Shown here piece after piece: positions 6,805 to 8,172 of a stretch of DNA of 8,172 nucleotides. A program made the translations under genes and the position numbers. The stretch lies in contig JAFGNY010000247.1 in the NCBI GenBank assembly GCA_016926765.1, positions 1 through 8,172 of the forward strand, in the 5' to 3' direction. Source of the DNA: Bacteroidales bacterium. GTDB taxonomy: Bacteria > Bacteroidota > Bacteroidia > Bacteroidales > FEN-979. The stretch's first letter is position 1, and each line of letters opens with the position of its first letter. The notes beneath the pieces were generated by a model, which was given only the letters and a program-made list of their open reading frames with translations, had not been told where the DNA came from and did no database searches.

Positions 6805-7791
6805 ATGAAGCGTTTTCTTCAACACGTTCTGTTTGCCCTTGTCCCATTCCTTCTGGTAGTTACATCCTGCCAGAAAAACAACCAGCCCACTGAACCGATT
6901 GGAAACTGGGTATCAAACTATGAGCTGAATAAAGCCGTGGTTGAGGTAAATACAACCAATACCGCGACAGGATTTGAGACGTTGTTCCAATTCACGATCA
7001 CCGATAGTGCCGACCGGGCCCGGCTTTGCCAGTCTTTTATTGAACCTGTCCGTTTTTTCAGTGACCAGTCCGGTTATTTTTTCGTGGAATCATACCGTGC
7101 CTGGATGGTAGCGCATGCCACCCAGCCAAACCTCATCGGTACCTTGCGGATGGATGTACAGGATGCCCATGGGAAATTTTATGTCAGGGAGATGGTAAAT
7201 ACCGTTCTCTACATCGGGTATGGTTTTGTGGAGTACTATTTTGATAACCCGGCTACCGGCGAAACCGAGAGGAAACTGGGATTTGTCAAGAGTATCCCTT
7301 CTGCCGAGCTCTTCATCGGTTCAGGCTTTTACGGAGATTTACCCGAGGAATACTACACCCCATCTGAAGCGATGATGACTGTGGCCGAATGGGCAACAGA
7401 AAGCATGGCTCAGGGGATTGGCGGTGTTTTTGCGGAGTATTATCCCGATACCAATGACCGGGTGAACTTCTGCCGGCAGATGATCGACCATATCCGGTTT
7501 TTCGATGACCAGTCGGGCTACTTCTTTATCTATGATTTCAATTGCGTGAATGTCGCTCATGGCACACAGAAAAACTTGCAGGGACAAAATTTGTATAATT
7601 ACCAGGATTCCAGAGGCAACTATGTGATCAGAGAATTGGTCAGGGTAGCGGAAGGACCCACCGGTGAAGGGTATTACGAATACTGGTGGAACAATCCCGT
7701 AACCGGGAATGAAGAACCCAAGCTTGCTTATGTGATGAAAATCCCGGGCATCGACTACTTCATTGGTTCAGGGATCTATCTGGAAAACTAA
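6805..7791 (+). CDS. Secreted lipoprotein made of two tandem Cache-type sensor modules
   Basis: The 328-residue product begins with a lipoprotein signal peptide: KR, a hydrophobic stretch at 8-19, and lipobox VTSC with the lipidated cysteine at C22. The mature protein is two related modules. Module 1 (about 40-176) holds FFSDQSGYFFVES (84-96), VAHATQPNLIG (102-112) and LGFVKSIPSAELFIGSGFY (158-176). Module 2 (about 188-325) holds FFDDQSGYFFIYD (232-244), VAHGTQKNLQG (250-260) and LAYVMKIPGIDYFIGSGIY (307-325). This pattern (D-GYFF, V-H--Q--L-G, R-E, P-L-YV, IG-G-Y) resembles the single Cache 2 domain, normally the extracellular ligand-binding part of chemoreceptors and histidine kinases. No transmembrane helix or signalling domain follows, so here the modules are free lipoproteins. 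Each module has a cysteine at the same place (C75, C223). Ligand and partner are unknown. A promoter-like sequence precedes it; no terminator follows before the tRNA. Confidence 0.87.
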   Translation: MKRFLQHVLFALVPFLLVVTSCQKNNQPTEPIGNWVSNYELNKAVVEVNTTNTATGFETLFQFTITDSADRARLCQSFIEPVRFFSDQSGYFFVESYRAWMVAHATQPNLIGTLRMDVQDAHGKFYVREMVNTVLYIGYGFVEYYFDNPATGETERKLGFVKSIPSAELFIGSGFYGDLPEEYYTPSEAMMTVAEWATESMAQGIGGVFAEYYPDTNDRVNFCRQMIDHIRFFDDQSGYFFIYDFNCVNVAHGTQKNLQGQNLYNYQDSRGNYVIRELVRVAEGPTGEGYYEYWWNNPVTGNEEPKLAYVMKIPGIDYFIGSGIYLEN

Positions 7792-7798
7792 AAAAACG

Positions 7799-7806
7799 TA
7801 ATTTTG
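7799..7806 (+). promoter_or_regulatory. Putative -7 element for the tRNA gene
   Basis: TAATTTTG is a full match to TAnnTTTG, starting 8 bases after the lipoprotein stop codon. No TTG is seen at the expected -33 position. A start near 7813 would leave a leader of about 50 bases containing the tandem repeat. Confidence 0.4.
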
Positions 7807-7811
7807 CAGGC

Positions 7812-7850
7812 CAATCGAACATTGATTCAATCGAACATCGAATCAATCGG
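7812..7850 (+). repeat. 16-bp tandem repeat, about 2.4 copies, with internal inverted repeat
   Basis: Copy 1 (7812-7827) and copy 2 (7828-7843) both begin CAATCGAACAT and differ at only two of 16 positions. A third partial copy, CAATCGG, starts at 7844. ATTGATTC (7821-7828) and GAATCAAT (7840-7847) also form an 8-bp inverted repeat with an 11-base loop. It lies between the lipoprotein stop and the tRNA 5' end. No function can be assigned; it could be a tRNA leader structure, a protein-binding site or replication slippage. Confidence 0.7.
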
Positions 7851-7860
7851 AGCTTGTTCA

Positions 7861-7934
7861 GGGCCCATAGCTCAGTTGGTTAGAGCAGTAGACTCATAAT
7901 CTATTGGTCCCAGGTTCAAGTCCTGGTGGGCCCA
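7861..7934 (+). tRNA. tRNA with CAT anticodon, probably tRNA-Ile2 (lysidine type)
   Basis: The 74-base sequence folds fully: acceptor stem GGGCCCA pairs with TGGGCCC, D arm GCTC/GAGC with a GG-containing loop, anticodon stem GTAGA/TCTAT with loop CTCATAA, and T arm CCAGG/CCTGG with loop TTCAAGT. The anticodon CAT is at 7895-7897. The discriminator is A (7934) and CCA is not encoded. CAT tRNAs can be initiator Met, elongator Met or Ile2. The first acceptor pair is G-C, so it is not a bacterial initiator, which has a mismatch there. C4:G69, C5:G68 and G27.T43 match E. coli tRNA-Ile2 as I remember it and are TilS-type determinants. I therefore favour Ile2, whose C34 would be changed to lysidine to read AUA. 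Elongator Met remains possible. Confidence 0.93.
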
Positions 7935-7937
7935 CCG

Positions 7938-7964
7938 AAAATCCCGTCGTTACGGGATTTTTTT
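7938..7964 (+). terminator. Rho-independent terminator after the tRNA
   Basis: AAAATCCCGT (7938-7947), a four-base loop CGTT, then ACGGGATTTT (7952-7961) make a perfect 10-bp stem followed by further T residues. It starts four bases after the tRNA and separates it from the downstream STAS gene. The A-rich 5' side could allow some function in the reverse direction. Confidence 0.88.
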
Positions 7965-8035
7965 ATTATCTTTATTGAGCCAATAACAATGATCCAGAAT
8001 AACAATTCTATACGGATCAAAAATTTTGGACTCCC

Positions 8036-8172
8036 ATGATGCAAAAACTGAACGAAAATGACCGGATCATTAGATTCAGCGGCCGGCTGGATGCCAATAG
8101 TAGTGGTAGATTAGATCAGGACCTTATGAAGCTTTCTGCCGGTATCGGGGATATTATTCTCGACCTTTCAGA
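8036..8172 (+). CDS. STAS-domain protein, anti-sigma-factor-antagonist-like (3' end cut by window edge)
   Basis: Forty-five codons are visible. The reading MQKLNENDRIIRFSGRLDA, then an L-x-x-x-L helix (RLDQDLMKL) and GDIILDLS, fits the first strand, the 'G.LDA' turn, the first helix and the 'vvLDLS' strand of a STAS domain. STAS proteins of the SpoIIAA/RsbV type bind anti-sigma kinases in partner-switching regulation, and phosphorylation of a later serine controls binding. That serine motif (usually D-S-S-G) would lie beyond the window, so regulatory competence cannot be checked. Two ATG codons in tandem (8036 and 8039) are equally possible starts. An AAATTTTG at 8021-8028 is one mismatch from a -7 box but lies too close to the start to carry much weight. 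No kinase or phosphatase partner is in view. Confidence 0.65.
   Translation, partial: MMQKLNENDRIIRFSGRLDANSSGRLDQDLMKLSAGIGDIILDLS

Noticed and set aside
7821..7847. Inverted repeat as a terminator for the lipoprotein gene
   Set aside because: The 8-bp stem is AT-rich with an 11-base loop and no T tract follows, so it does not look like an intrinsic terminator.
1..8172. CRISPR array, insertion sequence, integrase, phage or defence genes
   Set aside because: No regularly spaced repeats, transposase motifs, terminal inverted repeats or such protein families are seen. The tRNA 3' end is not duplicated within the window as an attachment site.

Overview
The window (about 47% GC by eye) looks like a piece of a Bacteroidota chromosome, probably a Bacteroidales or Marinilabiliales-type lineage. 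Three things point there. The QueA sequence matches the Bacteroidota form of the family as I remember it. Several genes are preceded by the phylum's promoter pattern (TAnnTTTG at -7 and TTG about 20 bases upstream). Shine-Dalgarno sequences are mostly absent. Species cannot be named from this sequence.

Left part (1-2763): a RuvC Holliday-junction resolvase gene runs leftward off the window edge. A two-gene envelope operon starts 8 bases from it in the opposite direction. That operon encodes a multi-pass membrane protein of the flippase-like / lysylphosphatidylglycerol-synthase-TM family and a membrane-anchored family 2 glycosyltransferase, joined by an ATGA overlap. Together they probably make or move a glycolipid or cell-surface glycan precursor of unknown identity.

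Middle part (2744-4519): a leftward queA-ispD operon with a TGATG stop/start junction and a well-formed promoter. QueA makes the queuosine precursor in tRNA and IspD is the third step of the MEP isoprenoid pathway. The 3' end of ispD overlaps the 3' end of the glycosyltransferase gene by 20 bases.

Right-middle part (4581-6762): a 14-helix DHA2-type major facilitator exporter (rightward) and a YihX-like HAD phosphatase (leftward), overlapping tail to tail by 35 bases. A short divergent promoter region follows.

Right part (6732-8172): a secreted lipoprotein made of two tandem Cache-type sensor modules and nothing else. It is followed by a tRNA with a CAT anticodon (by its acceptor and anticodon stems more likely tRNA-Ile2 than Met), with a short tandem repeat in front and an intrinsic terminator behind. 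The start of a STAS-domain (anti-sigma-factor-antagonist-like) gene is cut by the window edge.

Most of the window is ordinary chromosomal gene content. I found no mobile element, CRISPR array, phage gene or defence system, and no clear undescribed system. The least explained items are the double-Cache lipoprotein with no signalling domain, the flippase/glycosyltransferase pair, and the 16-bp tandem repeat in front of the tRNA.
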